Counted from the stretch's first letter, positions 10,801 to 25,741 are shown. The stretch: 64,000 bases of DNA from Callaeas wilsoni (GCA_013398955.1 VWPU01001357.1:1-64000), one strand, 5' to 3'. The notes: a model not told the origin generated them from the sequence alone. Program-made: numbers and translations.

Positions 10801-13469
10801 ACACTGGACTGGGTTTGAAAAGAGACTATAGAAAAAGGAACTACCATAAAAGAGCTTGTAGAAGAACCAAAAATTTATCCTTATTTTATATTTTACTTCA
10901 ATGGGAATTTAAGTGTAAGAAGACTGGCCTGGTCTAGATTTGGTCATTCTCTTCCAAAGCCTGGGAGACCTGCAGGAGTGCCTGTGCTTCACGGGAATAT
11001 TATTTTTATTTTAATTTTACTAGTATTTAAAAGCACTCGCTAAAAGTTGCTGCAGCTGTTTGGCCACATAATAACAGACAGCCTCTAATTCCTCATGCAT
11101 GGCACTCAGCATGGTGTAATCAGAAAAAAGGCCCCAAACCTGTTCCTGCATTCTAATAAGTGTGTGTGTCACTTTGTAGGAGATCAGAATCCTGTCCAAA
11201 TTCTGCAAAGTCTAACAGAACAACAGTTGCCAAATGACAAAACCTATCAGAAGACACAGAGTAAAAAGGCACATCTTTGTTTCTGATCTTCACAGCGCCA
11301 GTAATGGCAAGAAAAACGTCAAGATTTCCAAAATAAAGCCAGTTAACCACTGTAACTGCTATTAAATATAAACAAAGACATAAAAGTAGAGTTGTTGGAA
11401 GCCAGTATATGAACATTTGAAACAGTAGCTATGTATACAATTACTGCTTTGTTAACTTTATCTACTCCTGGAGCTGTGCAGCTCCACAGTGTGCTGGGAA
11501 CACAGGCACAGAGCTCTGGGACCTGCAGCAGGAATCCCAAGAGCAAAATATTTGTGCAGCCACACTGTGAAGTGGTGGGAGGAGAACAGGGCCTGCAGAG
11601 AGGTGCAGCTTCTTCCCCTTTACTGTCAGGCAGGACATACTGCACACGGAAGCAGCAAGAGTACCTTCCCTGTCCTTCTCCCCAGTAACTCCCCTCACCT
11701 TAGCAAAGGCCAGCAAGCTAAACTCGTGACAGCAGCTAGTTGTTTTAAAGGCTCTGCCACAGTGGCAGTAAGAAAACATGTACTGGCAGCCTAAACCAGG
11801 TAAAACTACTTGGAAGATAACATAAAAGTGAGAACTTAATGGGCATTAATTCGTATGTTCAAAATACAGCCATCTTTCTTGCACTGACACAGCTGTTCAG
11901 TAAATGCACTGATCACTCACATGATACGGTAAATAAATAATGGCATTTTCCTAAGAGTTATGCTACTGTCTGTACACAAAACTGGTATCCATTTAATTTA
12001 ATCATCAAAGAAATTGATGCAATACCGTCAACACGTAGACAAAATGCAAGGGGTAAAATGATATTGTATGGGTCTATTCAATACTTAAAATTTCAGCAGC
12101 CTTGTTTTCTGCAGGTACAATGCTGGCATTTTTCATCTGAGCACAACTTAAAATGATCCACATTCTGTATGTGAGGAACAAGCCTCTGATCCACTATCCC
12201 CTGGAGTCCAAGCTGGTCTTTTGGGGAACTGCTAAAAGAATCCAAACAGAACTGTTTGTGCAGAATTGCACGGAACTGCTGTCCGAGACATGACCATTAT
12301 TGGAGTATTCCTGGTGCTTCAGTATTATACTAAAATAATTAATTGATGTCATTAAACTGCTGTGGTGTTGAACACATATTGCACTCCAACATACTGAATG
12401 TTGACAATTTATTATTTCAGGTTTTATGACAATGCCTCTGTGGTAATATTTCCACAAAATCTGTAAGATATAGAAAGGAGAAGTTTGCACACTATAAAGT
12501 GCCACAGAACTGAAGACTTGTCAAAAAAAATGAGCTATAAAAACAGTAATATTCAGGCAACATCACTCTCATTAAACACCTAATGATGCCACAGGCATAT
12601 TAGTGAGGAAATGCTCATGAGGCTCATGAAGAATTAGGAGGAAAAAAAAAAATAAAACCTCTTCTCCTAAAACCGCTTGCCAAGCTGTTTGTACATTCTG
12701 CCGCAGGCAGTTTCTTGAAAAAGATGGAGATGTGAATGGAGACAGGCAGTGACTATTAGATGCTGATGATGGTGAGGGCAAGCAGAACTGATGCTAGAGA
12801 TTAAGGGCTGCATTTTGCTTTCAGTTGTCTCGCCCGTCTCAACATTTCATAGTATTTAAATGAATCTGTTACATAAGGCGTTTCTCTTGTCTACGCCGCT
12901 CAGCAGCCATATTCTCCTTTCTGGTATGGATTGTCTTGGGAAACTTGCCAAGCTGTGACAGAGCAGTGCATAAAAGGAAATCATGCTCATAAGCTGGGGG
13001 TGGGGAGAGCTGCAGGTGAACAGATTCAGTGCAGCAATATATATATATATACACACTCCCCTGACTCACAAACTAAGGGTTTAAATGAAAGGGGAGCCAC
13101 AGTGCTGCTTTTAAAAAGTGTATAGGGCTGCTAAAGACCCCAAACATCCCATTCATTTGCTCCAGGGAGGGTGTGAGCATAGTGGAGCAGAATTGCTCAA
13201 CACTGCACTGGCTGCTGCTTTGGCAGATTAGAACAAATAAGTACTTTCTCTTAAGACACCCAAAAAGCCACATCCAGTTTTGGAGCATATTCCTGATACC
13301 AAACACCTCCTTTACCCTAAGGAAGGATCTAGACCTTTTAATTAAAGACAGAGGGAAACACAGGCGGACCCTGCCTCTTGTAGGAGTAAGTTATTAACTG
13401 CCTGCCAGGACCTGCCTGCAAGGTTTGGCATTTGCTATAGAATTCAGGGAATGCATTTGTTGTTAATAT

Positions 13470-13562
13470 TGATTATTTTATTTATTAATATTCAAGCTTT
13501 CAGGTAGCTGTTGGCTTTTCATCTCTATCCTCAAAATGCTTTATAAAGAAGATCATTATCAA
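13470..13562 (+). repeat. Possible second ancient dispersed repeat fragment
   Basis: TTTTCATCTCTATCCTCAAA, then ATGCTTTATAAAGAAGATCA and TTATCAA, resembles the same old 'cttttcatc..ctcaaagcgctttacaaa..atcattatc' repeat suspected at 4.1 kb. The match is diverged and read by eye. Confidence 0.35.
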
Positions 13563-14999
13563 CAAAGGAACACAGACATCTACATTTGGGCTTTGGCATG
13601 GAAAGAGTGTCACAGTTCACCTGTAAAGTAGATTTGCCAGCTGAGCTTTACTCTGGCCACCTGCCCTGGAAACAATCAAATTACTGGGGGCGGGTGGAGG
13701 GATTCGTAGCTGCAGTTCAGTAACACAGACATCTACAGGAGGTAAGGCAACCCTACACAATGCTGTGCCTGCCTGGAAGATGTGGAGGTCAAGGGGACTC
13801 TCAGCTTGAAGTGTACAACACTGCAGCAACCTTCAGGCATCTCCAGATCAGACTGAGATTCATAACTACAAGGTACTGCTGTGGATTACTGCACTGAACA
13901 CTTTTAACTGCTCCATCTCTGATGAAGATTTACTGTCCTTTCACCATCTTCACTTGTTACAGTAAAAGACAGGTAAAGAAATGTGTTTGAGCTGATAAAT
14001 TTTTTGGCAGTTTTGCACTGCACACAGACTAGAGTTTTTTATCTTAATGACCTGCAGCTGAAACAGATGTTTTGCTTTAGTGTTTTAAAGCACTTCACAA
14101 AACTTAAATTTATTCTTTCACAGTGCAAGGGGGAAAAAAAAAAGCTTGATATCGTTACTCACATAACAGAACAATGTGAAAAATGGAAACAGATGTGTCT
14201 CATTTAAGCATGAATAAGAAGGAAGTGAAAGAAAAAAGATGATGATGTACTAGTGATTAAGAGAAATACCACAGCTTGGTTAAGTCAAGACAATTTCTTA
14301 TGGATCTCCAGTGAGTCCTGAAAGATCTTCCTAACAACTTGGTCCCTGATTCAGCAAGCACATGGAAGTGCTTAACTCCAGCTGTGGAGGTTGTCTCACA
14401 TGCTTCATTTGTAATACTTTTAAAAGCTGTACAGCCAAATGAATGCTTTACAGTTAGGAGCTGAGGGATCAATGGCATTGTTCCTGAAGACTGTAAGGCA
14501 CTTACTGTTTTCACAAACTACAGATATCAAAATTTGAATATCAGAATAGAAATAAAGTCAAACTCAAAATACATTGTTCCTGAAACATGAGTGCTTCGAT
14601 TTTCTGCAGCACAGACAGAGTGTTGCAAGATCCATAAACAGCAGCCAGGGATCTGCTGAGAGCTCCAGCTTTTCCCCTGAGGGGTGCAGCTCCTGGCAGC
14701 AGGGATCTGATCTGCTTTGGCAACTGCCTCTCACCAGAGACTGTCTCTGCAGAAAGAAAGGTCCAACTTCAGCTGCAGGGCCTTTCCCTTTAAAAATCTT
14801 TTGTAAACCTTCAGTGACATGAGTTTCACTGAGGGAAATGCAACCCTTTAACAATCCACCACTGAGAAAAAAATTACTTGCAGGGATGCACTGAACCTGG
14901 GCAAGGGGTGTATGTAACAGCATCCCTCTATTTCTGTGTCTGGTGGGATTTGGGTGCAGACAAAGAACCCATCTTTCATTGTTGGTACTAATTTTTTCT

Positions 15000-15047
15000 T
15001 AAGCCTGCCTTGGATGGTGAAGGATCCAAGGCAGACCATCAGGCTTA
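15000..15047. other. Imperfect inverted repeat / hairpin
   Basis: TAAGCCTG-CCTTGGAT on the left pairs with ATCCAAGG and CAGGCTTA on the right. This gives a 16-bp stem with an 8-nt bulge (CAGACCAT) on the 3' side and an 8-nt loop. It sits in unannotated intergenic DNA. The stem is shorter than a typical microRNA precursor, so no RNA gene is called. Confidence 0.7.
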
Positions 15048-15500
15048 GACAAGACTGTTCCCTCCCTCCTTCCACAGTAAAACCCAGGCCAAGAAATGTG
15101 TCCTTGTCCCAGAGGCATTGCCATGGCTTCCAACGGCCTCCAAGGTGCCTTAGGGCTCTCACCATTATCGAAGGCAGGACAACCCCACCTGTGCTCACAG
15201 CCAGGAGTGAGGTGCAGAGATTTCTTCCACCACCGGAGATCCTCCTGGCATTTCTATTTCATCAGATGCCTGCTCAGACAGTTTTCACTCTTTGTCACCC
15301 CAGAGGAAAGGATCCTCTCTCCAGCCTAACTGAATTATTTTTGGTCCATCTGCAACTGCATGTCCTTCCCCAAGTGGAAGAAGTGTAGCTACACCTGATG
15401 TTCCCAACAAGGAAGGAAGGCAAAAGAAATGTTCAAATTCCCCATGGATTATGGCACTGTTTAAAAAATTAAATCCTTTTGTTTCTAGACTGTACTGATT

Positions 15501-18500
15501 TATTAGGAACCATTGGGTACAAACAGAGCAGTATAAAATTCCTTTTACAAAGGAATTCTTAGAAGGAAAAATTGAAAATAAAGCTTCAAATATTCTTGTT
15601 TGACTTTTAAGGACAACATTTCAGTTCTAGGAAACTGTCACTTTCCACTCAGCATTTTTAATACGAAAATAATGTTTCTGAATTTGTCACTGATTTCAGC
15701 ACAAGTTGCTGAGAGAGATTTGGCCCTGTATGCAGTCCACAGACTGTGCATGCAGAATTAATACTCTCGTTAACATTACTATATGCAAATGCTCCCAGGA
15801 TGCAAAGAGAGATTTGTATTTCAGATTAATATTTTATGGGAGTTTTGTGTGTACATGATAAATGAATAAATGGAGGGACACAAGGGGACATGAAGAACAT
15901 GTGCATCATGTGTGAGAACTGCATTAATTCTTAAATGTTTGCAATGGCCACAAGATGGTTAAGGAACAAAAAAGATTTATTATTGCAATTACATAGGCGG
16001 AGAGAATAAGGGGAGAAAAATGAGAGATCAAGGGAGTCGTTTCATGTTACAGTTTCTCCAGCTGCAGAGCTGGCTTGAGAGGTTCTCCAGACCCTCCTGC
16101 CCCCATCCCTTCCACCCTATGTGCCTTCCCCTGGCTACAGATCACTATGCCCTTAATTCTGCCAATTCAACCATTTGCATGATCAAGCTTTAAACCAGCT
16201 CTTAATTACAACATGGAATCACACTCTTTGTTTACTTGGTCTCTCCCTCTTTCCCATATTGAGGGCCAGTACTGTATAAAATCTCAGCACTAATACAGTG
16301 CTGTGGATATGAAAAAATAGGCATGTCAGGGAGACTGAGAAGAGATCTCAGAATTTGCAGGTCAAAAAGGAGAGTTATGTGGAAAAACTGTCACTGATTT
16401 CCTGCTGTTTCAGCTTCTGGGTCACCCCTTCCCTACCTTTCCAGTTGTCCTTATTCCACTGAAGCTTTATTGCTACTCTTGGAATGACATGAAGCTCTCT
16501 CACACTTTAACTATAAGAAATGTAATACTGTATTTGTCCAAAAACCTACATGAGTAAAAGAAGATCCCTGAGGGGATATTATTAACTGCCTGCTACTTAT
16601 CATTGATGGTTATTCTCTGAGACAACTCTCCTGTTTAATCTTTATGCTCTCGACAATAACCCTTCCCTCTTTTTGATCAAGTGTTTAATTTTCTTGAAAG
16701 ATTTTCTCCGACTTTAGTTATTATTGAAAGGGATTTTAATTTTACCCCAACTCTTTAATGGCTAAATCTTGCATATCCACTATTTCAAATACGGGTATTT
16801 CAGTTACTCTAAGTAAATAGTTCAAGGATTTGGTCTTGATAGGTAGCTGGAAAATTTCAAATCAAAACAAAATTGAAATTGCAGTTTCTTTTCCACTTCA
16901 GAATAGAGTTTTTTGTCTCCCTGAATGACCTGTCAGTGTATTGGAATAAGAAATGGATACTGCTAGACTGTTACAGAGCATACTCCCATGTCAGCACAGT
17001 TTCATCAGCATGAGTGGCAGCCCTGTATGGAAAATCAGTTAGCTGGTTATTTCATCTGCAGCTGATCAAAGATAAACAAGATAAAAAAGACAAACAAAGG
17101 AAAACAGTGATGTAGAATGCATTCTTACTTTCCTAGCCTCCACAGACAATATTGTTGCTAAATTTCCTCTAATTGTTTATAGAAGAACTTTAAAGCAAAA
17201 AAGAAGAGAAAAATAAAAATAAAAAAAAAAAAAAAAGAAAAAAAAAACAAAACCAAAAGAGGTTCAGAAGAAAGCAAAGCCCAGCAACCCTTGAAACTTT
17301 CTTGCTGCCCCTTCTAACAAGCACTCTCAATCCTTCCCCATTGTCACTGCATTCCACAGCACAGTTTAAGTCCAGATCATTGGTAAATATCTAATAATAT
17401 AACAGTTACATTTAGAGCAGCCCACTGCACATGGAAAGACTGCACCATAGGACTGAGAAGTCTTTTTGGGAAGCTTGTTTTGTTTTGTTATCCTGGGTAC
17501 TCCTGTTTCCAAATACCTTGTTGTCTGTCACAATTACCGTTTACAACATTCTCCTGTTCCTGGAGCCAATAAATTATTAGAGGGCCCATGATTTTGTCTG
17601 TATTCCCAATATTGGTTCACGGTTTTCTCTTGTCTGATCTGAACGTCTGGGAATGGAAACACAGAGCCTCAGTCTGCTCCCTCCCGTGCAGCCACTCTTG
17701 CCCTGGTTCCAGGTTCAAAATGGGAGCTTGGTACATCTTTCTTAGAGCCTGAAGCAAGACAGTCATTCCCTTATCTTCCTTGCCCCTTTTCCACAATAAC
17801 CCATGTCACTGCTAACCTCCCTCCCAGCATGGACTTGCTCACAGGCTGCAATCAGAGAGGTGCCAGGAGCTGCACAGGACACAGCTGCTCCATGACCAGG
17901 AGTTCAGGTGAGGAGAAGACTTGAGTGAAAGTAAGCAGGGCCAAATACTAAGCAAACACTAGAATATGCAGATCTAAATCCATACATCTGAGCCTTATGT
18001 ATCCCAGTCTGTAAAAACAATGTTGAAATACTTCCCTATTTCTCAAGAAAGTTGCTAGGGTTAATAAATGAATGCTCACATAATACGATATTGTCAGAAA
18101 AATATTTTTCCTAAATCAACATGTTTTCAAATATTTCAATTGATGACAGAAATTAATTTTACGAACAGGTACAACACAGACTATAAATGGTGACTAATAA
18201 TCTCAAAATAATCCCTTTAAGATTCTTCTAATATTGCAAAATCTTTCAGACTGAGTATTCAGTTCCCCTGTTGCATTTCTGTTGAGGCAGTCGGGCTCAG
18301 CAGCCCCATTTGCTTTCTCAGCATTAGATGCCAGAGTACACAACAGTACGGGTGGAAAGAACACAGCAAGAGCGAGGTGTAATCACCAAAGAAATGGAGC
18401 AACAGATTTAAGAAGAGCATGATTCTCACAGCAGGTCAGCTGAAGTGGCAGCTGTGCATTTCTGGGCTAGTACCAAGTGTCCACTAACACCTTACAAGAG

Positions 18501-21500
18501 CATTGTGGCTTTAAATTTTATCCTGATTGACTCAAATACATGCAGATTTTCTAACAGTACCATTGCTTTTCATGAAGTACTGGTTCTGTCCCAGCACAGG
18601 ACAAACTTCTCCAATACTTAATTTTCCTACCCTCTAAGGCTCAAACAAGAGATGTGTGGAGAATCTTTGTGTGCTGCCCTTCACACTTGCAATCAAATCT
18701 TCCCTGCTTAATGAGCCATGGGCTGTTGCTCTGAAACCAAGTACATTAACAGTTCAGAAAAAATAAACCCCTGCAGATTAATCACCTGGCTTCTTCATGG
18801 GCCCAATTCCAATCAGCAGACAGTGTGAAAGCAGAGAATCTCCACGCACACTGCCTGACTGATAAGCACATTAGCTGATCCCTATGACTGGCTTTGACAA
18901 GCATATAGCACGAGTCTTACTTCACTGCTTATGTCAAATAAATATCAGAGATCTCCAAATGTCACTATATTCACAGAAATTAACAATATGCAGCTATCTC
19001 ATGATTCTCCTAGTGTTCCCCCCTTCTTGCCCCAGTAAAATAGTATCTATTTCATGCTTCTTGATTTTTAAAGTGAGTGTTTTATTACTTTCTGAACAGC
19101 ACTTAACTGCTAGGTTATCGTTTCTGCGTCCACCACGCAGTACTCCTTGCAAAGACAAGGACCTCAGTTCATCCTGAGAACTACACTTTGCTAGAAACTG
19201 CCCTCTGACCAAGGGTTTTCCTGCTCCTCGCTAAATCACTAGTAGCTTTATTGTTACTCAGTCTGACCATTGTATTTTGGTATAGAAGCTATAGTGCTAC
19301 AAGGAAACAGGATTAAGTGTTGGCCAAAAGGATGGCAAACCCATCCAAAGCCCTTTGCCAAACCTCGAACATAGCACAGGCAGGACACAGTGCTTAATTT
19401 GCTGGAAACACAGAGAAAAGAAACAGCCAAACAACCAGTTGTGCTGTCAGCACAGTTTCCCCCGTTCCACTGCAAAGTAAGCTCAGAAAAGACTAACGAG
19501 ATATGGCACTAAACAGTTAAACAGACTTGAAATGCTCCAATTTATATAATGACAATAGCCTTCCATCACCACAACACACCTCTTCACCCCCGCCCGCCCC
19601 AGCTCTCCGTGGTTCGGGAGCCTTTTTGAACAGAGTGATTCTAGCATAACATGAAGGAAATACCGGCTTTATCTTTTGATCATTTCTTACTCATCTCCTT
19701 TCTCTTGCTGGGTCAAATCTCAGTCTCGCTGAACTCTTGATTTAGCCTATAGCAGGTAACAGTGAACCCTCATCCTCATTTCATATATCTATGAGCTTGT
19801 TTCCCATGTTTCCATTTTTATAGCCCTTAGAGGCTACAGGAGCATGCTGCTTTGATTGCCTTTACCTGATCCTTCCCATAGGTCAAGTGGGTCAGTGGCA
19901 TACCTGAAATAAACTGGAACTGTTATTTCAACCATCAGTCACTCTTCAGCTGGAAGGCAGAGTCCTGTTGGCAGGGAGACTGCAGAGCAAAGCAGAGGAC
20001 AGTGGCGTCTTTGATGGTAACTGTGTACTTCAGCTCTCACCTGTTATCAGGTATCCATGGGCACCACTGTTCCCCTGGCTCTGTTTCCATCTGATCACGT
20101 TGTGTTGCTATTGGAGCATTTCAGTAGACAGGACCCAGAGCAGCGTGTCTACCTCTGTGACCATGCACCACAGGCTAAATCCTCCACAGATTAAAAGTCA
20201 AAAAAAGCTGTGCTTTCCTGAGCTGAGGATTTGGCCCTACAGTATTAATGCTACTCTGCCACCAAGCAGGGCTCTTTTCAGGTGAGACACTGAACAGCAT
20301 TTGATTAAGACCAATGTGAATGCAGTGTGCACAGCACCACAACTCCCCAGAAATGGTGCTTTAGAAAGAACCACCTGGATGCTACAACATGAGCCATAAA
20401 TGTGGAGATCCCATAAATATAACAGCACTTCAAACTGGACATCTTTGTAGCCCTTCAGTGTCTGCTGGGGTCACAAGCCCTGGAGTTGGGCATATTAATT
20501 CGCCACATCTTCAAAGAGGCAAAAACACTGCTGAGAGGGATGCAAACATGTTTGCTTTATAATGACGCATAAGGACTCTGCCTGGAGTCTCCCAAACAAG
20601 CCTTCCCTTTCCTTTAGTGGCACAAGAACAGTGCACACTACATGCTTTAAATGGGATTTAAGTCACTTTTTCATTGCTACTAGAGCAGGTACTGCTGGAG
20701 ATAAAAGCAACTGTCTCAGAAGAGCAGGTATGACATCTGGTACATAGCACCAAAAATAAATCTTTAACTTCCTCTCATACCTGCCAAACCTGTTCCAAGG
20801 AAATAAGCCTGGGAAATATTACGAATACACACTTCTCTCTGATTTCAAAGGAAGAACTGACCTATTTTTTCTTTGCCCATTTAAAACATTTCCTATGAGA
20901 AGATCAGTTTGCTAAAACAATAGGCTATGTTTGGAATAATCCCAATCATAAAACAAAACTGCATGCATATGAAAAGGGCAAGTGGCCTGATGTTTGCACT
21001 GGAGGTAATTCACGCTAACACTGCTATTTATAGTGCAGCAGCACCTTAGGGACCCAGTCATGCTCAGCACACCCACTTGGTACACACTATACAAACATGA
21101 AATCTGATAGTCTCTCCCCTGCAGTGTACTCATCACACTGGTGATTTATGGAAACTGGTTCTGTAATGCTGTATAATTTGGGAGTGGTCCTTTGTGAAAT
21201 CATTTTCTCTGGTCATATTTGCGTAGTTAGTATTTTCCATATCCTTTTCAACAGCTGACCTGGCTTACAAGAAGACAAGAGATTTGTGTATTGGCAAAGA
21301 TGACCTACTTAAATCAGGAACAATTAAAGACCCAGTTCCTATTTACAGGCTTGTGTAAGGAACCACACACACACACAAATCAAAATGAAGATGCCAGGAA
21401 ATGTTTCTCAGTGCTACAATTCTGGTCATACAGGAGGGTCTACGACAGGGGGAAACAATAAAAGGAAGTGCTTGTGATTCATTATTAGCAATGTAAATAG

Positions 21501-24500
21501 GACACATTTGGAGCTTGTCATCATCCTGATCGCTCATCTGCTTTTATTAGTCCTCATTCTTTATTCCTATTGTCTTGTTTTCTGTGCTTGTCGTTAAAGT
21601 TAGTTATATTATAGGCATCTGTTTAGCATATTTTATATGAAAATGCAAATAGAGATGAAAACCACCCGTTAAATAAATATATGCAGCTTCCATGTTATGT
21701 ACATATTTGACTGTAGCATGTCAAACACAAAAGAATTATCACTTCCAAAGTCTGCATGTTCATTAAGTGCATTACTTTTTTACCAGCAGATGGCAGTTTA
21801 CTATTGCTTCAAATAGGTTATTTTGTTAATGTGAGATGCTTCAAAGTTCTGCGTGGCTGGTAAAAAACTTTCAGCTCATTTCAAAGATAATTTGTAATTC
21901 AATTTTCTTCTGCATCATCCCCTCTAGAAAATGTAACCAGGACCAAGCTATTTGCTTCAGTTTACAGTCCTGCCATTGACCAATGCTAAGCACTACCTAA
22001 ACAGGTCCCTGACAGCCAGCTCATGCAGCACCAGTGGGCATTATGCAGCCTCAAACACTCGCTGCTGCTACCAGCCCCTTAAGGCACACCTCACACTCCC
22101 CCGCTCCCAGTCTGTGCTTGGGAAACTGTGCACAACACTACTAACACCGGTAGCAGGGGCAACATGAGGGACGGGACTGTACTAAGAGGCCGGTGGTTTA
22201 TTGACTGCCGTGCTGCTTTGAAACTGCCTGAATTTTCGGTAACAAAGAGTTAAAACTACCACCCGGGCAATGCTGGCTGCCTCCTGCACTGCAGCCGAGG
22301 AGGGCCAAGGGCGGCAGGGAGTTTGTGCCAGGAGATGCAGCCTACAGGGGCTTTCAGAAATCCTGCTGCTGCCCGAGGCCATCCTTTAACCCAGTCAGAG
22401 CTCAACTGCGAGCCCATCTTGCCCTCCCTAAGAGGGCTGAGCATGCGAGCTTTCCTTGTGAAACACTCCAGCAGGGAGCACAAGCAAAACGGAGGGATAG
22501 GTCCGTCCAACGCTGCTGTAACACCTGGGCACGGATTTACCCTGGGCACCACCTGACGTGTGCAGAGCTCACAGGTACAGCAGTGCCACCCACATCCTAA
22601 AACCAGGCACCGGGAAGAGACTCGTGCCCCAAGAGCCTCTCTCTCACTGACCGTGAGGTGACATTGCTCAGCCTATGTCAGCCCATCTTCCCCTCCTGCC
22701 CCAACAAGTCCCTTCTTTGTGTCAATACCGGCATTCAGGTCGGCCTCATGATGCACTGTGGTAGCTTGCACTTGAATTTGTTCCCTCAGCCAACTCTGCC
22801 ACCCACTAGAGAAAACAAACGCTCCTTTTGGCTGCATCAGCCACAGAGATTTGTGCTGGATTAAAGCAATCATGTGACTCCTGGCTTCCCAGAGGAGCAG
22901 AACTCCCCTCACACCACAGGTGTGCCAGCTTGGCCTTTCACTACGTGGTGGTATTTCAGGCACACATCCATTTCCACCAGCTCGCCAGCCACTGATCACA
23001 GTGGCGGGTTGAAACAGACTGTACAGAGGGTAGGAACAGGAAAGGACTCCCATAAACTGCCCACAGGCTGAGGACAGACTAGTTTTGTGGCTGGACGGGG
23101 ATTTGGTTAATTTGATTTTTTGCTCTGCTTACACAGGAAACTGCCCTTTTCCTAGGGCTGCACAGGTCCTTTCAAGTCCTGCAACTCTTGAATTTGTTCC
23201 TTGTATTCTCACACTGGAGTGGCAAACAAGAAATCTAGAGGTCACTTTGTATCTGTTAAGGAACTAAACAAAGCTAGAAGTTCCTAAATAGAGTATTGAC
23301 ACACACCAGTTTGTAATCTATCTTGGGAATGCAGTGTTTTCTTTTACAAGTAGTCCCACATAGCCTCTTTTTAATGATCTGCAGAGAGACACAAATTCAC
23401 TGGTGGTATTAAATTAGAAGTAAAAAACAACAGAGACAGCAGATGCATTACAAATGGGAAAGAGAAATGGAAAATAGAGGAAGGAGAAAGGAAGTGTAAC
23501 AACATTTGGGAAAAACAGGGGAGCATTATAGTGTGGGGAACAATAAGACACGTGTACATGGTATCAGGCACAGACTGACCAAGGGAGATCAAAAATGTGC
23601 CAAGAGGAACAGCGCATTAGTAGGAGGGGAAAAACTAACAGTTCTTTTCTCCTCAGTGCTGAAGACTCCTGCAGATAGAGGACATTGGATACCCTTTGTG
23701 GTGAAGTCCTCACACATAGAGCTGTGCTTGTAAAACAACATGGATACACTTCCAACAGCCTTTTGTTGGAACAAAGAGCAAATGGAAGTACTTAAGAATC
23801 ACATAATGACTGTTGATAATTCCTAAACAACCATATAACCAGAAAATACATGCTAATCAACCTCTCTTCATCATGTGGACAACTGTGTACGTAAGGGTGA
23901 TGTCCATGTGAGCCTGACACCACCCTATCAACTTTTGTTTACATCTGAGAAATCCTTTAAATAACATTCAGAGTAGGTTTAACATGAGTTGTCACTGTTT
24001 GACTATTCCACTCCTAAGAGAATGGATTTCAAAATTGTGTTTTCCAGTTCAAGATTAAAGAGCTACTTCTAGGCTTCCTACCTTCTTTAATAAAGTAAAA
24101 CTCCACTGCGTCTCAAAAGCTGAACATTAATACAGATGAGATTTGCTGTCATTTTAGTAAATGTTAGCAGCAAACATTTAGCATTCCCATTACTTTCCCA
24201 CCCAAACCTCATCTACTCATGTTGAGAAGCAAACTGGATTTCTTATACCCTCATGCTGCCTTCATCTTGTGCTCAGGGATACCTGCCACTGTTGGACCCC
24301 AGCTTTTCTGCTCGGCTTCACAAAGTGAAAGTAGGTTGTTGCCTCAGGGCGTAAAGAGGGCAGCTTTTCACGCCTGTGATGCACAGGTACCCCACTGACC
24401 TTTTAAGCAGCCTGCTGCCCTCCAGGGAGGCTGCTGGAACAGGGGGAATGCTCCTGGCTCACCGCACGGCACACGTGCAAACAGCAGCTCCCCACATCTG

Positions 24501-25500
24501 ATGCTGTGGTATGTACTTGGCACTGCAAAGCAACACACGTTGCTGCAGAGTGCAAGGCAAGAAGGGAATCTTTTCATTGCACATCAGCAAGCAATGGAAG
24601 TCCATTTAGCTAGCCTTGCATTTCTTATAGACACATCACCTTCATACTGCAGGCAGAGTCACAGCACTTGCCTCTGACTACAGCATACATCCCCAGAAAC
24701 AGGGCTGGAGGGGAGACGGGGAGACAAGAAAAATCTCTTAGCAAGGGACAGAGCTGGGCCCCCTCAATTTCACCCTGCAGAGCCACAAACTCCTGGCCCT
24801 GCTGCTGGGGAAAACAGAGAGAAAATCCCACATCCTGATAAGAATCCACAGCAAAATTATGCCCTGTGGATTTTGTCTGAGGTACAGCATTGCCTAAATC
24901 AGGTCTAATTGCCACACAAAAGATAGGATGAAGAATCTCTTAATTCCCCAGAATCTGTCCCAAAGGCTGAGCACTCTTAGAGCTCATAATCTTGTGCACT
25001 GAGTCATATTAAATAAGTTGCAGGACTCAGCCTAGGTTTGTCACACTTCCTCTACTGCACTGCTTTAGAAGGAAGGATGAGTTGCAATCTGAATCTAAAA
25101 ACCAGGGTGTGCATTCTCTTCCTCCGCTTTCCCCAGGCTTTATACCTAAAGCAGAGCAGGAACTAGGTAATTTATCTGCTGTCAGCACCTTCTATGTTTT
25201 TAAGTTTTCTATCAGGGCACAGAAGAGCCATAATAATGAAGAACTACATTATCTCACTTTGCATCAGGTCTTCCACCTCCCTCTGTGATTTACCATGCCA
25301 AAATTTCTGCTATTTGAGTGATACGGAAAGCGGGAGATGATGGCTCAAAACCTGCAATTTTGCCTAGAATATACAGCAAATAGAGTCTAATTAGAAATTA
25401 ATATTTATGAGCTATGTTCCTCTAGCATAATTCGTTCTGCCCCAAAGTATCGCTAGAGTATCACTTAGAAGACAAGAAGGTTTGAGGTGAAGTCTCTTAG
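15501..25500. other. Intergenic DNA, no gene recognised
   Basis: AT-rich sequence with GC-richer patches at about 19.55-19.6, 22.0-23.0 and 24.3-24.9 kb. ORFs stay below 130 aa and none shows a family signature. An A-rich tract lies at about 17190-17260. A stretch near 15940-16240 has an 'AAAGATTTATTATTGCAATT' and C-rich texture that could be an old LTR, but I cannot support that. Confidence 0.55.
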
Positions 25501-25741
25501 TAGAGAAACACAGCAGATGCCATGTGCGGAGCAGCAGCCTGGAGGCTGACAGGACCTGGCTCTGCAGAGACGCCGGCCTGCAGGACAGGGGCAGAGGAGC
25601 CCACGGACAGGAGGACTCCGAGACATTAAATACCTGCCGGCTGAGAGCTGGTAGAGCTGCAACAACCAAGAGGGGCTTGTCCTCACCAGCTGCGCAGGGC
25701 TGCGGGCTCCTTCCCGGAGGAGGCGGACGTGGGCGCGTCAC

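Larger units (their letters stand above)
9051..15500. other. Intergenic DNA with moderately GC-rich patches
   Basis: GC-richer patches lie near 9.05-10.5, 11.45-11.75 and 14.6-15.4 kb, and overlapping ORFs of 90-178 aa appear on both strands there. None matches a known family or is bounded by convincing splice sites. Holds a 25-bp duplication, a T21 tract, a TA/CA microsatellite near 13037-13056, a possible ancient repeat at 13.5 kb and a hairpin at 15.0 kb. Confidence 0.55.

Noticed and set aside
23750..23771. 8-bp inverted repeat (TTCCAACA / TGTTGGAA) with a 6-nt loop
   Set aside because: Arms this short are common by chance in 64 kb.
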